Source of the DNA: Neobacillus muris
GTDB taxonomy: Bacteria > Bacillota > Bacilli > Bacillales > Cytobacillaceae
Direction: 5' to 3'
DNA: 53,310 nt
Assembly: GCF_943193175.1 (NCBI RefSeq)
Contig: NZ_CALPDF010000033.1
Span: 1 to 53,310 of the forward strand
A program made the position numbers and the translations under genes. Shown here piece after piece: positions 16,670-25,621 of this stretch; the stretch's first letter is position 1, and each line of letters opens with the position of its first letter. The notes under the pieces were generated by a model. That model made no database searches. It was not told where the DNA came from and saw only the letters and a program-made list of their open reading frames with translations.

Positions 16670-16698
16670 ATTATACAAAATTTACAAAATTCCATCAA
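16670..16698 (-). promoter_or_regulatory. Sigma-A promoter of panBCD
   Basis: Minus-strand TTGATG (16693-16698), 17-bp spacer, TATAAT (16670-16675). It starts 11 bp after the birA stop codon, so panBCD has its own start site near 16663. Confidence 0.8.
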
Positions 16699-16708
16699 GA
16701 TATTATTT

Positions 16709-17689
16709 TTACTGCAGTTCAATGTCAGCTGAGTAAACATGATGAATGGAGCCAGCTTTATCCTCCAGCATCAGCACTCCTTCATCGGTTATGCCTAAGG
16801 CTTTTCCTTCGATGACATTGGTGAGGGTCCTCGCTTTTATTACCCTGCCAATACTGATGGCATACCCTTCCCATAAAATCTTAATCGGATAAAACCCTTC
16901 TTTAAGATAAAGTATATATAGTTTTTCAAAATGGGAAAAAATACTTCTTATCAATGCCGAACGAGAAGTCAGGCTGCCAGACTCAATGTAGAGCGAACTA
17001 GCAATGCCATGCAATTCAGCAGGAAAGTCTTCCTGTTTTTGGTTAACATTCAAGCCTATTCCAACAATAATGGAGTGAATGCGGTCCGCCTCGGCTTGCA
17101 GCTCTGTCAGGATTCCCGTCACTTTTTTGCCATTCAGCAAGATATCATTCGGCCATTTGATTTCCGGTGTTAAGCCAGACATCTCTTCGATAGCCTGCAC
17201 AATCGCAACAGCAGTCAGCAGGGTTAACTGAGGAGCTTTGGTGGGCGGAATATTCGGCCGAAGAATCAAGCTCATCCAGATGCCGGTATATTTAGGCGAA
17301 TGCCATTTTCGATTCAATCTGCCCTTGCCTGAAAGCTGCTCCTCCGCAATGACGACTGTGCCTTCAGGGGCATTTTCGGCAGTGAGCTTGTGGGCAATCA
17401 ATTGGGTGGAGTCCACGCTTTCTTGATAGTGAATGTTTTTCCCAATAAATTGGGTCGTAAGTCCAAGGCGTATTTCATCTGCTGTCATTTTATCCGGAGT
17501 TTTTAAAATTCGATAACCTTTTTTACGTACGGCCTCTAATTCAAAACCCTCTTTTCTAAGTTCTTCTATATGCTTCCAAACAGCAGTTCTTGAACAGCCG
17601 ATGACTTCGGCTAAATGCTGTCCGGAAAGAAACTGTTCTCCTGCCTGTGTAAAGGCATCCAGCAGTTTCTTTCTTAATTCTGACTGCAC
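16709..17689 (-). CDS. birA: Biotin-protein ligase / biotin repressor BirA
   Basis: About 326 residues. N-terminal winged HTH (SGQHLAEVIGCSRTAVWKHI) that represses biotin genes, then the ligase domain with the biotinyl-AMP loop (SGKGRLNRKW, ~120-129), KWPNDILLNGKKVTGIL and a C-terminal SH3-like part. The glycine-rich loop reads GKGRLNR, slightly off the common GRGRxGR. The start is GTG at 17689 (MQSELRKKLL), behind AAGGAG; an earlier GTG overlaps the Shine-Dalgarno. It overlaps the cca 3' end by 16 bp, last gene of the ypjD operon. Confidence 0.94.
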   Translation of the reverse strand: MQSELRKKLLDAFTQAGEQFLSGQHLAEVIGCSRTAVWKHIEELRKEGFELEAVRKKGYRILKTPDKMTADEIRLGLTTQFIGKNIHYQESVDSTQLIAHKLTAENAPEGTVVIAEEQLSGKGRLNRKWHSPKYTGIWMSLILRPNIPPTKAPQLTLLTAVAIVQAIEEMSGLTPEIKWPNDILLNGKKVTGILTELQAEADRIHSIIVGIGLNVNQKQEDFPAELHGIASSLYIESGSLTSRSALIRSIFSHFEKLYILYLKEGFYPIKILWEGYAISIGRVIKARTLTNVIEGKALGITDEGVLMLEDKAGSIHHVYSADIELQ

Positions 17690-18873
17690 GTCTTCAGCCA
17701 CTCCTTAATTTTAGGTTTTTCGTTGACTACTTCACCTTCCAAAACTGCCTTTTCAATTTGCAAAAGCGTTTGTTTGAGCCATGGCCCGCCTCTTCGACCA
17801 GACCACTCGATCACATCGCTTCCAGTTACATCCAAATCAGTCCTCGACTTAATGGGAAGTTTTTCGTAAAGCTTTAACCAATGCTGAACTGTATTCTTGC
17901 CTTGACTGCCATTTATTACGAATGTGAGCTTTTCTACAGATTGAATCGTGTCGTATCCCGCCATATATAACTGATGGGTGGACCATTCCTGGACAAGCCT
18001 TTGTCTGGTGAAATATAAGCGATCTTTGATTGCTTTTATATCCTTAAGAGGCAGCCGCCATTCCCGTAAAAAGGCTTCGGTATCCACCTCATAAACTTCA
18101 AGGCAATACAAAAGCAGGCACCACATTTCAATTCTGCCTAGATGTTCACAAGAAAATCCGAGCATATCTGCAATCTTTTTTGTGTGTTTTCCCAATCCAG
18201 GCAAAAACAGATGAAGGTTGGTTTCTAATAATAGGCTTAAGGCATTTTTTCGGTTTTCACCCATTAGCAGTTTTTCAAACTCTGCCCGTTTTCGTTCCAC
18301 TGCAATGTTGGCAAGCAGATGATTGAGAATGGATAATGCTTTTAATGTTTCTGGTTCAATTTGAAATGACAGCTGGCTTGCAAAGCGGACAGCCCTCATC
18401 ATGCGCAATGCGTCCTCATGGAATCGGTCATGTGCCGGCCCTACAGTTTCAATCAGCTTATTTTTGATGGCCAGCTGTCCATTAAACGGGTCGATTACCC
18501 TGCCATTCCGATCCATGGCGATGGCATTCATGGTAAAGTCCCGCCGCTTCAAATCTTCCGTCAGGCTGCGAATGAAGGCCACTTCTTTTGGCCTTCGATA
18601 ATCCTGATATTCCCCTTCTGTCCGGAAGGTGGTTATTTCATACGAATTTCCATGGTAAAGTACGAGAACCGTTCCATGTTCAATCCCAATATCTACTGTT
18701 TTAGTGAATATAGTTTTAACTTCATCTGGGACGGCTGACGTAGCAATGTCTACGTCACTAATTTGCTTGCCAAGCAGATAATCCCGGACGGAGCCTCCTA
18801 CAAAATAGGCTTCAAATCCGGCATCCTCGAGTTTCTTTATAATGGGTACAGCTGAAAGGAAGGGTTCGTTCAT
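17674..18873 (-). CDS. cca: CCA-adding tRNA nucleotidyltransferase
   Basis: 399 residues. Adds and repairs the 3' CCA end of tRNA without a template. Class II nucleotidyltransferase head: GGSVRDYLL and DVDIATSA (metal Asps), RRDFTMNAIA, and the EDALRMMRAVRFASQL signature, followed by the helical neck/body/tail. The start is ATG at 18873, six bases after AAGGTGA; the three-codon longer form lacks a ribosome site. Between bshA and birA, as in B. subtilis. Confidence 0.95.
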   Translation of the reverse strand: MNEPFLSAVPIIKKLEDAGFEAYFVGGSVRDYLLGKQISDVDIATSAVPDEVKTIFTKTVDIGIEHGTVLVLYHGNSYEITTFRTEGEYQDYRRPKEVAFIRSLTEDLKRRDFTMNAIAMDRNGRVIDPFNGQLAIKNKLIETVGPAHDRFHEDALRMMRAVRFASQLSFQIEPETLKALSILNHLLANIAVERKRAEFEKLLMGENRKNALSLLLETNLHLFLPGLGKHTKKIADMLGFSCEHLGRIEMWCLLLYCLEVYEVDTEAFLREWRLPLKDIKAIKDRLYFTRQRLVQEWSTHQLYMAGYDTIQSVEKLTFVINGSQGKNTVQHWLKLYEKLPIKSRTDLDVTGSDVIEWSGRRGGPWLKQTLLQIEKAVLEGEVVNEKPKIKEWLKTCSQN

Positions 18874-18878
18874 GCCAA

Positions 18879-20009
18879 TCACCTTGCCAATAGATTGTAG
18901 TAGATCGCTTCATACTGTTCTACAATTTTTTTCATGTTAAATTTCGTCCTAGCGAGTGTTGGCGCTGCTTGAGAAAATTGTTGATGAAGCCTCTCATCTT
19001 TCAATAGCTCTATTCCCTTTTGTGAGATGTCTGACACGTCGCCAACTTCACAAATATAACCAGTTACCCCATGTTCAATCACTTCGGGAATGCCTCCGAC
19101 ATTTGTGCCAAGACAGGGAACTCCGCAAGCCATCGCCTCTAATGCAACAAGTCCAAAGCTTTCCTTTTCTGATAATAATAGCATCAAATCGCTAATGGAA
19201 TACAATTCATCAAGATTCTCCTGCTTTCCCAGAAAAATAACTTGGTCTTCAATAGCAAGCTTGGTGACGAGTTTTGTTACAAGAGACATTTCCGGCCCAT
19301 CACCGACTAAGAGCAGTTTTGCCGGCATTGCCGCTGCAATGTTCGCAAAAACTTTTACTACGTCTTGAACCCGCTTTACCCCTCGAAAATTGGATACATG
19401 GATGATGACTTTTTCCTCATCACTTATTCCAAACTCCGTTTTTAAATGCTGTGCGTCGCTTTTATGATAAATCCGCTCATCAATAAAGTTATAGACGGTT
19501 TGAATTTGTTTATCAGGATGAATGAGTTCGTGCGTCTGATCCACCAATGCTTGGGACACAGCTGTAACTGCGTCAGATTTTTCAATGCCAAATTTTATGG
19601 CATCTGAAAGGGAGGGGTCTGACCCCAGCACCGTTATATCGGTACCATGCAATGTGGTGATGATTTTAATGTCCCTGCCTAACATTTGCTTGGCCAAAAT
19701 CGCACAAACAGCATGCGGAATTGCATAATGAACATGAAACAAATCCAGCTTTTCCCTATTTGCCACTTCGGCCATTTTACTGGCCAAGGCAATGTCATAA
19801 GGCGGATACTGGAAAAGGGAATATTGATTGACCTCCACCTGATGGTAATAAATATTGTGGTAGATCCGGTTTAAACGAAACGGAACACTTGATGAAATAA
19901 AGTGAATTTCATGGCCTTTTTCCGCAAGCATTTTGCCTAATTCTGTTGCGACAACACCTGATCCCCCTACAGTGGGATAACAGGTGATGCCAATTTTTAG
20001 TTTTTTCAT
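18879..20009 (-). CDS. bshA: Bacillithiol glycosyltransferase BshA
   Basis: 376 residues, GT4 family. Joins UDP-GlcNAc to L-malate, the first step of bacillithiol synthesis. N-terminal [11 protein letters not shown] loop, a HVHYAIPHA segment and the EX7E-type motif in [18 protein letters not shown] are visible. AGGAG lies eight bases before the ATG. Directly follows bshB1 and precedes cca; the operon arrangement is conserved in Bacillaceae. Confidence 0.95.
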   Translation of the reverse strand: MKKLKIGITCYPTVGGSGVVATELGKMLAEKGHEIHFISSSVPFRLNRIYHNIYYHQVEVNQYSLFQYPPYDIALASKMAEVANREKLDLFHVHYAIPHAVCAILAKQMLGRDIKIITTLHGTDITVLGSDPSLSDAIKFGIEKSDAVTAVSQALVDQTHELIHPDKQIQTVYNFIDERIYHKSDAQHLKTEFGISDEEKVIIHVSNFRGVKRVQDVVKVFANIAAAMPAKLLLVGDGPEMSLVTKLVTKLAIEDQVIFLGKQENLDELYSISDLMLLLSEKESFGLVALEAMACGVPCLGTNVGGIPEVIEHGVTGYICEVGDVSDISQKGIELLKDERLHQQFSQAAPTLARTKFNMKKIVEQYEAIYYNLLAR

Positions 20010-20012
20010 ACA

Positions 20013-20720
20013 TTAATCTCCTATTAAATCACGGTGCAGCAGGATCGGCATTTTTGTTTTAAAGCCTTCCGCATAAGTGACGCCCGCCTGCTTGCCAAAC
20101 ATTCTTTCTCTTGCTTCCACTGTTTCAATATAACCATTGACAAGCGGTGTATCAAAGCTATCATCTGACCTCACAAATTGACTTTCATAAGCGCGCAATG
20201 CGGATAATTTTTTTTCGATGAAAGGTGAAATATCGACAGCAAAGTCCGGCCGATGAAAACCGTTTATCATATAGAAATACATTCTGTCTGCCTTGTGCGG
20301 CTGGTTCGCCTGTTTGGTCTGGTATTTTTTGATACCGGCAGAAAAAACCGCTTCTTCCACTAGACGTGCACAATTCCCATGGTCCGGATGGCGGTCTTCA
20401 AAATATGGCGCAAAGACAAGCTTCGGCTTGTATGTTCGAATCACATCTGCGATTTTATTTATGTATTCTTCGTGCATATATAATCCTCTATCAGGGAAAC
20501 CAAGTGAGGTTCGATACGCCACACCCAAAATTTCAGCCGACCTGTCAGCTTCTTGTTTTCGAAGTGCCACCGTTCCATTTGAAGAGAGGTCGGCATTTGT
20601 TAAATCACAAATGCCAATTTGCTTTCCTTCTGAAACTAATTTGGCAATCGTGCCTCCCATGCCTATCTCAACATCATCAGCATGGGCGCCAAAAGCAAGA
20701 ATGTCTAATGTTTTATTCAT
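20013..20720 (-). CDS. bshB1: Bacillithiol deacetylase BshB1
   Basis: About 235 residues, LmbE/PIG-L zinc hydrolase. Removes acetate from GlcNAc-malate, the second bacillithiol step. Zinc/active-site motifs [12 protein letters not shown] (N-terminus) and HPDHGNC are intact. The ATG at 20720 ([11 protein letters not shown]) overlaps the mgsA 3' end; a longer version starting six codons earlier is possible. Confidence 0.94.
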   Translation of the reverse strand: MNKTLDILAFGAHADDVEIGMGGTIAKLVSEGKQIGICDLTNADLSSNGTVALRKQEADRSAEILGVAYRTSLGFPDRGLYMHEEYINKIADVIRTYKPKLVFAPYFEDRHPDHGNCARLVEEAVFSAGIKKYQTKQANQPHKADRMYFYMINGFHRPDFAVDISPFIEKKLSALRAYESQFVRSDDSFDTPLVNGYIETVEARERMFGKQAGVTYAEGFKTKMPILLHRDLIGD

Positions 20721-21129
20721 TGTCATCACTTTCTTCATTTACAATTTTCCGCCAATCCAATAAGCCTTCATCGATTCCTCTGATTAATAATTCTGCTGTT
20801 CCCATATTCGTCGCAAGCGGGACAGAATATACGTCACATAAACGGACAAGAGCCGTAATATCCGGTTCGTGCGGCTGGGCGGTTAATGGGTCACGGAAAA
20901 AGAAAACAGCATCCATATTGTTTTCAGCGATCATGGCGCCAATCTGCTGATCTCCACCAAGCGGGCCTGACTGAAACCGGGTAATCGAAAGTCCAGTTGC
21001 CTCCTGGATCCTCATTCCTGTTGTTCCGGTAGCAAATAAATGATGTTTAGCGAATGTGAACTGATAGGCTGTCGCAAACTGCACTAAATCATCTTTCTTT
21101 TTATCATGGGCAATTAAGGCAATGTTCAT
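20713..21129 (-). CDS. mgsA: Methylglyoxal synthase
   Basis: 138 residues. Converts dihydroxyacetone phosphate to methylglyoxal and phosphate, a glycolytic overflow bypass. Conserved ALIAHDKKK start, TGTTG phosphate loop, [11 protein letters not shown] (catalytic Asp) and FFFRDPL are present. Bacillithiol made by its neighbours helps detoxify methylglyoxal, so the clustering makes metabolic sense (inference). Overlaps bshB1 by eight bases. Confidence 0.96.
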   Translation of the reverse strand: MNIALIAHDKKKDDLVQFATAYQFTFAKHHLFATGTTGMRIQEATGLSITRFQSGPLGGDQQIGAMIAENNMDAVFFFRDPLTAQPHEPDITALVRLCDVYSVPLATNMGTAELLIRGIDEGLLDWRKIVNEESDDNE

Positions 21130-21139
21130 AGTTATTCTC

Positions 21140-21946
21140 CTAATCTAAAATATTCTCTAGGCCATAAACAAACTTGTTTTGCTGCATTATGGTTTCAACT
21201 GCTACCTTTACACCAGACATAAAAGAACTGCGGTCATAAGAATCATGACGAATCGTCACGGTTTGTCCATCTGCGCCAAATAAAACCTCCTGATGGGCAA
21301 TTAATCCTGGCAAACGAACGGAATGAATGTGCATCCCATCGTACTCTGCACCACGGGCACCTTGAATGGTTTCCTTTTCGCTGGGATGTCCTTGTTTTTT
21401 TGGTTCTCTGACAGATGAAATCATCTGGGCAGTTTTAACGGCTGTGCCAGAAGGAGCATCCAATTTTTTGTCATGGTGGAGCTCAATAATTTCGATATTA
21501 TCAAAGTATTTGGCCGCCATTTGGGCGAATTTCATCATCAATACGGCACCAATGGCAAAATTGGGAGCAATAATGCAGCCCAGATCTTTTTCCTGGCAGA
21601 TTCGTTCCAATTGTGCCAGGTCTTCCTTTGTAAACCCTGTTGTTCCCACAACAGGCCGAACATTATGCTCCAAAGCAGCCAATGTATGGTCCATTCCTGC
21701 TTCTGGAGTCGTCAATTCAATTAATACATCCGCTTGTTCCGTTTCTAGACATTTTCTAATATCCGAGTATACAGGGACATTTGGAATGGTTTGAAATCCA
21801 TCTATATCACTTAGCATCATTCCATCATTTTTATGGTCAATGACAGCAGTCAGCTTAAAATGTCCTGTACTCGTTACCATTTTGACTGCCTCGCGTCCCA
21901 TTCGTCCACGAGGACCCGCAATTATCACTTTAATTGTATCACTCAT
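21140..21946 (-). CDS. dapB: 4-hydroxy-tetrahydrodipicolinate reductase
   Basis: 268 residues. NAD(P)H-dependent step in diaminopimelate/lysine synthesis, which also feeds dipicolinate of spores. Rossmann loop GPRGRMG near the N-terminus and the catalytic [15 protein letters not shown] block are intact. ATG at 21946 is used because GGGGAG is eight bases upstream; an earlier ATG is too close. Overlaps ypjD by 8 bp. Confidence 0.95.
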   Translation of the reverse strand: MSDTIKVIIAGPRGRMGREAVKMVTSTGHFKLTAVIDHKNDGMMLSDIDGFQTIPNVPVYSDIRKCLETEQADVLIELTTPEAGMDHTLAALEHNVRPVVGTTGFTKEDLAQLERICQEKDLGCIIAPNFAIGAVLMMKFAQMAAKYFDNIEIIELHHDKKLDAPSGTAVKTAQMISSVREPKKQGHPSEKETIQGARGAEYDGMHIHSVRLPGLIAHQEVLFGADGQTVTIRHDSYDRSSFMSGVKVAVETIMQQNKFVYGLENILD

Positions 21947-22292
21947 TACCATTACTCCCCTGCTCTATTCTTGTCCAACGATTTTTATCCCTTGTATTAA
22001 ATTTCTCCATGACAGCATCGTGGGCCTGTTCTAAATCAATATTTAACGAATTGGCTAAACAGATCAGGACAAACAACATGTCCCCTAGTTCTTCATCTAT
22101 TTCCTTTTTCGTCTCGGTATCCTTTTTAGGCTTTTCTCCATAATAATGATTTATTTCCCTAGCCAGTTCACCCAGCTCCTCTGTCAGCCTTGCCAGCATC
22201 GCAAGCGGGCTAAAATAGCCCTCTTTAAATTGACTTATGTATGTATCAACTTCTTTTTGTAGCTCTTTCATGGATTTGCCATCCGACAACAT
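21939..22292 (-). CDS. ypjD: MazG-family nucleotide pyrophosphohydrolase YpjD
   Basis: 117 residues, all-helical MazG-like fold with the metal-binding ExxE pairs [12 protein letters not shown] and [11 protein letters not shown]. Such enzymes hydrolyse non-canonical NTPs. First gene of the ypjD-dapB-mgsA-bshB1-bshA-cca-birA operon, in which all gaps are 13 bp or less. GGGGTG precedes the ATG closely. Confidence 0.88.
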   Translation of the reverse strand: MLSDGKSMKELQKEVDTYISQFKEGYFSPLAMLARLTEELGELAREINHYYGEKPKKDTETKKEIDEELGDMLFVLICLANSLNIDLEQAHDAVMEKFNTRDKNRWTRIEQGSNGNE

Positions 22293-22327
22293 TGTTCACC
22301 CCGCTATTATTAGTTGAGTCTATAATC

Positions 22328-22356
22328 ATGTTAGCTAAATTAACGCTGATTTACAA
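22328..22356 (-). promoter_or_regulatory. Promoter of the ypjD-birA operon
   Basis: Minus-strand TTGTAA (22351-22356), 17-bp spacer, TAACAT (22328-22333). About 30 bp before the ypjD start region. Confidence 0.55.
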
Positions 22357-22391
22357 ATGTTTTCGTTTTTCCAAACTGCTTTTATGCCTGA

Positions 22392-22420
22392 TTGCGGTAA
22401 CCCAGTTATTTCGATATAAT
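22392..22420 (+). promoter_or_regulatory. Promoter of the YitT-family gene
   Basis: TTGCGG (22392-22397), 17-bp spacer, perfect TATAAT (22415-22420), 45 bp upstream of the ATG. Divergent from the ypjD promoter. Confidence 0.75.
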
Positions 22421-22464
22421 AAAAACCGCCATTAAGGGAAAAACATGGAAGAGGGGGAAAGAAA

Positions 22465-23337
22465 ATGATTTATGGACTCAAAGTGAAAAATATACTTTTT
22501 ATCCTGTTAGGATCAGCTATTATGGCTTTTGGCCTCGTAAATTTTAATATGCAGAATAAATTGGCTGAAGGCGGCTTTACGGGAATTACCTTGCTGCTTT
22601 ATTTTTTGTTTCATTGGGACCCGTCCTATACGAACCTCTTATTGAATATTCCTCTCTTTTTTATTGGCTGGAAATCATTAGGCCGGAATGCTTTTTTATA
22701 TACCATTTTAGGAACAGTCGGCGTCTCTATGTTTCTTTGGGTCTTTCAGCGGATCACCATTGAAATGCCTCTTGAGAATGATTTAACACTTGCTGCCCTA
22801 TTTGCTGGTGTATTTACCGGAATTGGATTGGGGATAATCTTTCGTTATGGCGGCACAACTGGGGGAGTCGATATAATCGCCAGGCTTGTGCAAAAGTATG
22901 CCGGCTGGAATATGGGAAAGACTATGTTTTTGTTTGATGCTTGTGTCATTGCCCTTTCTTTAATGACCTACCTAAACTACAAACAAGCAATGTATACACT
23001 CGTTGCCGTATTCGTCAGTGCTAGAGTGATTGACTTTATCCAAGAGGGGGCTTACTCTGCCCGGGGAGCCATGATTATTTCCGAAAAAAATGATCAAATA
23101 GCTGATAAAATATTGCAAGAAATGGGACGAGGTGTAACAGCACTTAGGGGATATGGGGTATACACGAAAAATGAACGAGATATCTTATATTGTGTTGTCG
23201 GGAAAAGCGAAATAATCCGCTTAAAAAACCTGATCACCACCGTGGATCCTCATGCATTTGTCTCAATATCGGTGGTAAACGATGTACACGGTGAAGGCTT
23301 TACACTAGATGAAAACAAAATGCCGATAATCGATTAA
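22465..23337 (+). CDS. ypjC: YitT-family membrane protein (YpjC)
   Basis: 290 residues. About five hydrophobic segments (e.g. ILFILLGSAIMAFGLVNF, LAALFAGVFTGIGLGIIF) followed by a cytoplasmic DUF2179 domain (~205-285, DKILQEMGRGVTALRGYGVY). The YitT/YebE family has a proposed transport role but no firm substrate. GAGGGGG precedes the ATG. Opposite to its neighbours, with its own promoter and a bidirectional terminator overlapping its stop. Confidence 0.85.
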   Translation: MIYGLKVKNILFILLGSAIMAFGLVNFNMQNKLAEGGFTGITLLLYFLFHWDPSYTNLLLNIPLFFIGWKSLGRNAFLYTILGTVGVSMFLWVFQRITIEMPLENDLTLAALFAGVFTGIGLGIIFRYGGTTGGVDIIARLVQKYAGWNMGKTMFLFDACVIALSLMTYLNYKQAMYTLVAVFVSARVIDFIQEGAYSARGAMIISEKNDQIADKILQEMGRGVTALRGYGVYTKNERDILYCVVGKSEIIRLKNLITTVDPHAFVSISVVNDVHGEGFTLDENKMPIID

Positions 23338-23368
23338 AAAAGCAATGTCATAGACATTGCTTTTTTAA
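23334..23368. terminator. Bidirectional terminator, ypjC / zinc peptidase
   Basis: A 16-bp perfect stem (23334-23349 with 23353-23368) and a 3-base loop between convergent genes. Both stop codons lie in the stem. Confidence 0.92.
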
Positions 23369-24045
23369 TCTTCATTTCTATTCATGCCAGTAAATATCAA
23401 TAGCAGTCTCAGCAGTTCGAGTACAGCGACAGCTGCGGCAGCAACATAGGTAAGAGCTGCTGCGTTTAAAACCTTTTTCGCTTCTGTCCTTTCTCTTTGA
23501 TCAATGAGTCCGAGTGAGACCACTTGATTCATCGCCCGATTTGATGCATTAAACTCAACCGGCAAGGTCACAATTTGGAATAGTACCGCAGCGGCCATGA
23601 AAATGATTCCCAACAATAGCATACCTGACAATTGAGCAAATATACCAATCATAATCAGAATCCATGAGAGATTCGAACCAATATTCGCAACTGGCACTAA
23701 TGCGTGGCGGAACCTTAAAAAAGCATAGCTTTCAGAGTCTTGGATGGCATGTCCACATTCATGGGCAGCGATTGCTGCTGCTGCGATGGATGTACTGTGA
23801 TAATTTTGCGAAGATAAACGGACTGTTTTAGTACGCGGGTCATAATGGTCGCTTAAATATCCTCTCACTTCTTCAACACCAACATGATACAGGCCATTTG
23901 CATTTAGGATCTCTCTTGCTGCATCGGCACCTCGACGAAGTCCGGCAGAATTAACCCTGGAATACTTTGCGTAGGTACCTTTTACTTTCATTTGAGCCCA
24001 AATAGGAATGAGCGCAATGATGATGAAATAAAGAAGATAGTACAT
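23365..24045 (-). CDS. YugP-type membrane zinc metallopeptidase
   Basis: 226 residues. Zinc motif H-E-x-x-H as AAHECGHAIQ near residue 91, with an N-terminal membrane helix (YLLYFIIIALIPIWAQM) and three C-terminal hydrophobic segments. Matches the Zn_peptidase_2 (DUF1376-like/YugP) membrane peptidase family. In B. subtilis yugP lies elsewhere; here a family member sits between ypjC and ypjB. Substrate unknown. Separate transcription from ypjB is likely. Confidence 0.85.
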   Translation of the reverse strand: MYYLLYFIIIALIPIWAQMKVKGTYAKYSRVNSAGLRRGADAAREILNANGLYHVGVEEVRGYLSDHYDPRTKTVRLSSQNYHSTSIAAAAIAAHECGHAIQDSESYAFLRFRHALVPVANIGSNLSWILIMIGIFAQLSGMLLLGIIFMAAAVLFQIVTLPVEFNASNRAMNQVVSLGLIDQRERTEAKKVLNAAALTYVAAAAVAVLELLRLLLIFTGMNRNED

Positions 24046-24102
24046 ACGATACCTCCTAATCAGCTCTAATGAAATAAATTTTAGTAAAGCTGATTAGATG
24101 CG

Positions 24103-24897
24103 TCAATCTTTATGCTCCCGTGAGCGGTCTTTTTTGAGGTCCCTCTCCCCTTGATACTTTCTCCAGCCAACATAAGATAAAGTCATGATAATAATGCTCC
24201 CCGTTGAAATAATTACCCACCATAATGATGGGTCCGCATCATCATCTTCAATATTGGTGAATAGCTTTTTTAAATCAGCATCAAGTTTATCAAGCTCCTG
24301 CTGCCCTTCTGGATCGTGGATAATTTGGGAACGATATTCATCAATGAATTTAATGCGAGCATCTAATCTTTGTATATTTTCTGCCGGCACATCAATTTTC
24401 ATACTAGGATAGATCACATTATATAGGGATAGAAATGTATTGAAATTCGAGTGAAAATCAGCTGAATCGCCATTGGCTGCCGCTTCCCTTGCCTGGTTGA
24501 ACGCTGTTCTGACTGAATCCTCCATTTCCGTCCATAACGGCTGGCTGCTTGTTGCAATAGCATCAATGACAAGGCGGAACTTAGTCAGTTTATTGATTCG
24601 CTCTTCATGACCCATATCCGGACTGAGGGCGGCTTCCATCGCCTCATCACGTGAGCTGTTAATAATCCTTACCTCATCCATTGTTAATGGCTGCGCATTA
24701 ACGGAAAGACTTTCAAACTGATTGGAAAAATAGTCAAGCATCCTCTTGGCATCTTCATATCTATGAAACTTTACCATTTGCAGAGCTTCATCCGAGATGT
24801 CATCTAACTTGTCCATTGGCGATTCAGGCTCAGCCGAGACAGACATAGGAATAATGGCAAAAAAAATGGCAAATAAAAGGAACCACTTCATTTTCAC
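24103..24897 (-). CDS. ypjB: Sporulation protein YpjB
   Basis: 264 residues. Signal peptide (MKMKWFLLFAIFFAIIPMSVSA), a helical extracytoplasmic domain rich in Asp/Glu, and a C-terminal membrane helix (WWVIISTGSIIIMTLSYVGW) with a short charged tail. This is the Spore_YpjB layout; the exact role is unknown. GTG start at 24897 fits GGGGGG seven bases upstream; an ATG two codons later is possible. Confidence 0.85.
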   Translation of the reverse strand: MKMKWFLLFAIFFAIIPMSVSAEPESPMDKLDDISDEALQMVKFHRYEDAKRMLDYFSNQFESLSVNAQPLTMDEVRIINSSRDEAMEAALSPDMGHEERINKLTKFRLVIDAIATSSQPLWTEMEDSVRTAFNQAREAAANGDSADFHSNFNTFLSLYNVIYPSMKIDVPAENIQRLDARIKFIDEYRSQIIHDPEGQQELDKLDADLKKLFTNIEDDDADPSLWWVIISTGSIIIMTLSYVGWRKYQGERDLKKDRSREHKD

Positions 24898-24957
24898 ATC
24901 TTGTCCCCCCTTTCATTTCTATAAATGTATGAAGGGTTGGACAAGGATAGACCATGA

Positions 24958-25551
24958 TTATTTTATTTCTAATTTAAACCGATTGGCCCGAATGCAGAAA
25001 TAATAGGCTATGCCAATAGACACAATCGAAAGCCAAAATGTAAAGTAGCCGATTTGCGGCATGTATTGATCAAGCATGTGATAATTTGGCATCATAAAGA
25101 ACACATAATCAATGACATCATTATGCAGGGTCCAAATCGCTGCTGCAATTAAATGCCAAGCTTTCATACGATAAAAAGGGGAATACAAAACACCTTGCAC
25201 AGCCATTGCAAAGTGGGAGCCAATTAACATATAGCCAGTCCAATCCAATTCCCCTTGGACAATGAATACAAGGAAATTCATCACAACGGCCCAAATGCCA
25301 TACTTAAATAAGGTAACAATGGCTAAAGCTTCGATCAGCGGCCAATTCTTTTTAAATAAAAATGCCAACAGTACAAAAACAAAAAATAGACTCGCTGTTG
25401 GACTATCTGGAACAAAAGCCAGAAAAATATCCGGAGTTTGTTTTAATTGATACCCATACCAATAATAGCCATAAATCGTTCCAGCCACATTGACTAGAAA
25501 TAAAAGAAAAAGTATTGATCGATTCCCCAAGATCGGATAAATCCAGCGCAC
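24958..25551 (-). CDS. ypjA: DUF1405 membrane protein YpjA
   Basis: 197 residues with six or so hydrophobic segments (SILFLLFLVNVAGTIYGY; LFFVFVLLAFLF; YGIWAVVMNFLVFIV). DUF1405 family, function unknown. GTG start eight bases after AGGGG. Lies between qcrC and ypjB as in B. subtilis, but a terminator (25588-25616) separates it from qcrC. Confidence 0.85.
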   Translation of the reverse strand: MRWIYPILGNRSILFLLFLVNVAGTIYGYYWYGYQLKQTPDIFLAFVPDSPTASLFFVFVLLAFLFKKNWPLIEALAIVTLFKYGIWAVVMNFLVFIVQGELDWTGYMLIGSHFAMAVQGVLYSPFYRMKAWHLIAAAIWTLHNDVIDYVFFMMPNYHMLDQYMPQIGYFTFWLSIVSIGIAYYFCIRANRFKLEIK

Positions 25552-25587
25552 AAATAGACCCCTCTCCTTGACTATCTAACTGATATG

Positions 25588-25616
25588 AAAAAAGCTGAGG
25601 ATACCCTCAGCTTTTT
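25588..25616. terminator. Terminator of qcrABC
   Basis: Stem AAAAAGCTGAGG (25589-25600) with CCTCAGCTTTTT (25605-25616), T-tract on the minus strand (TTTTTTCAT). Just after the qcrC stop. Confidence 0.88.
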
Positions 25617-25621
25617 CCGTT

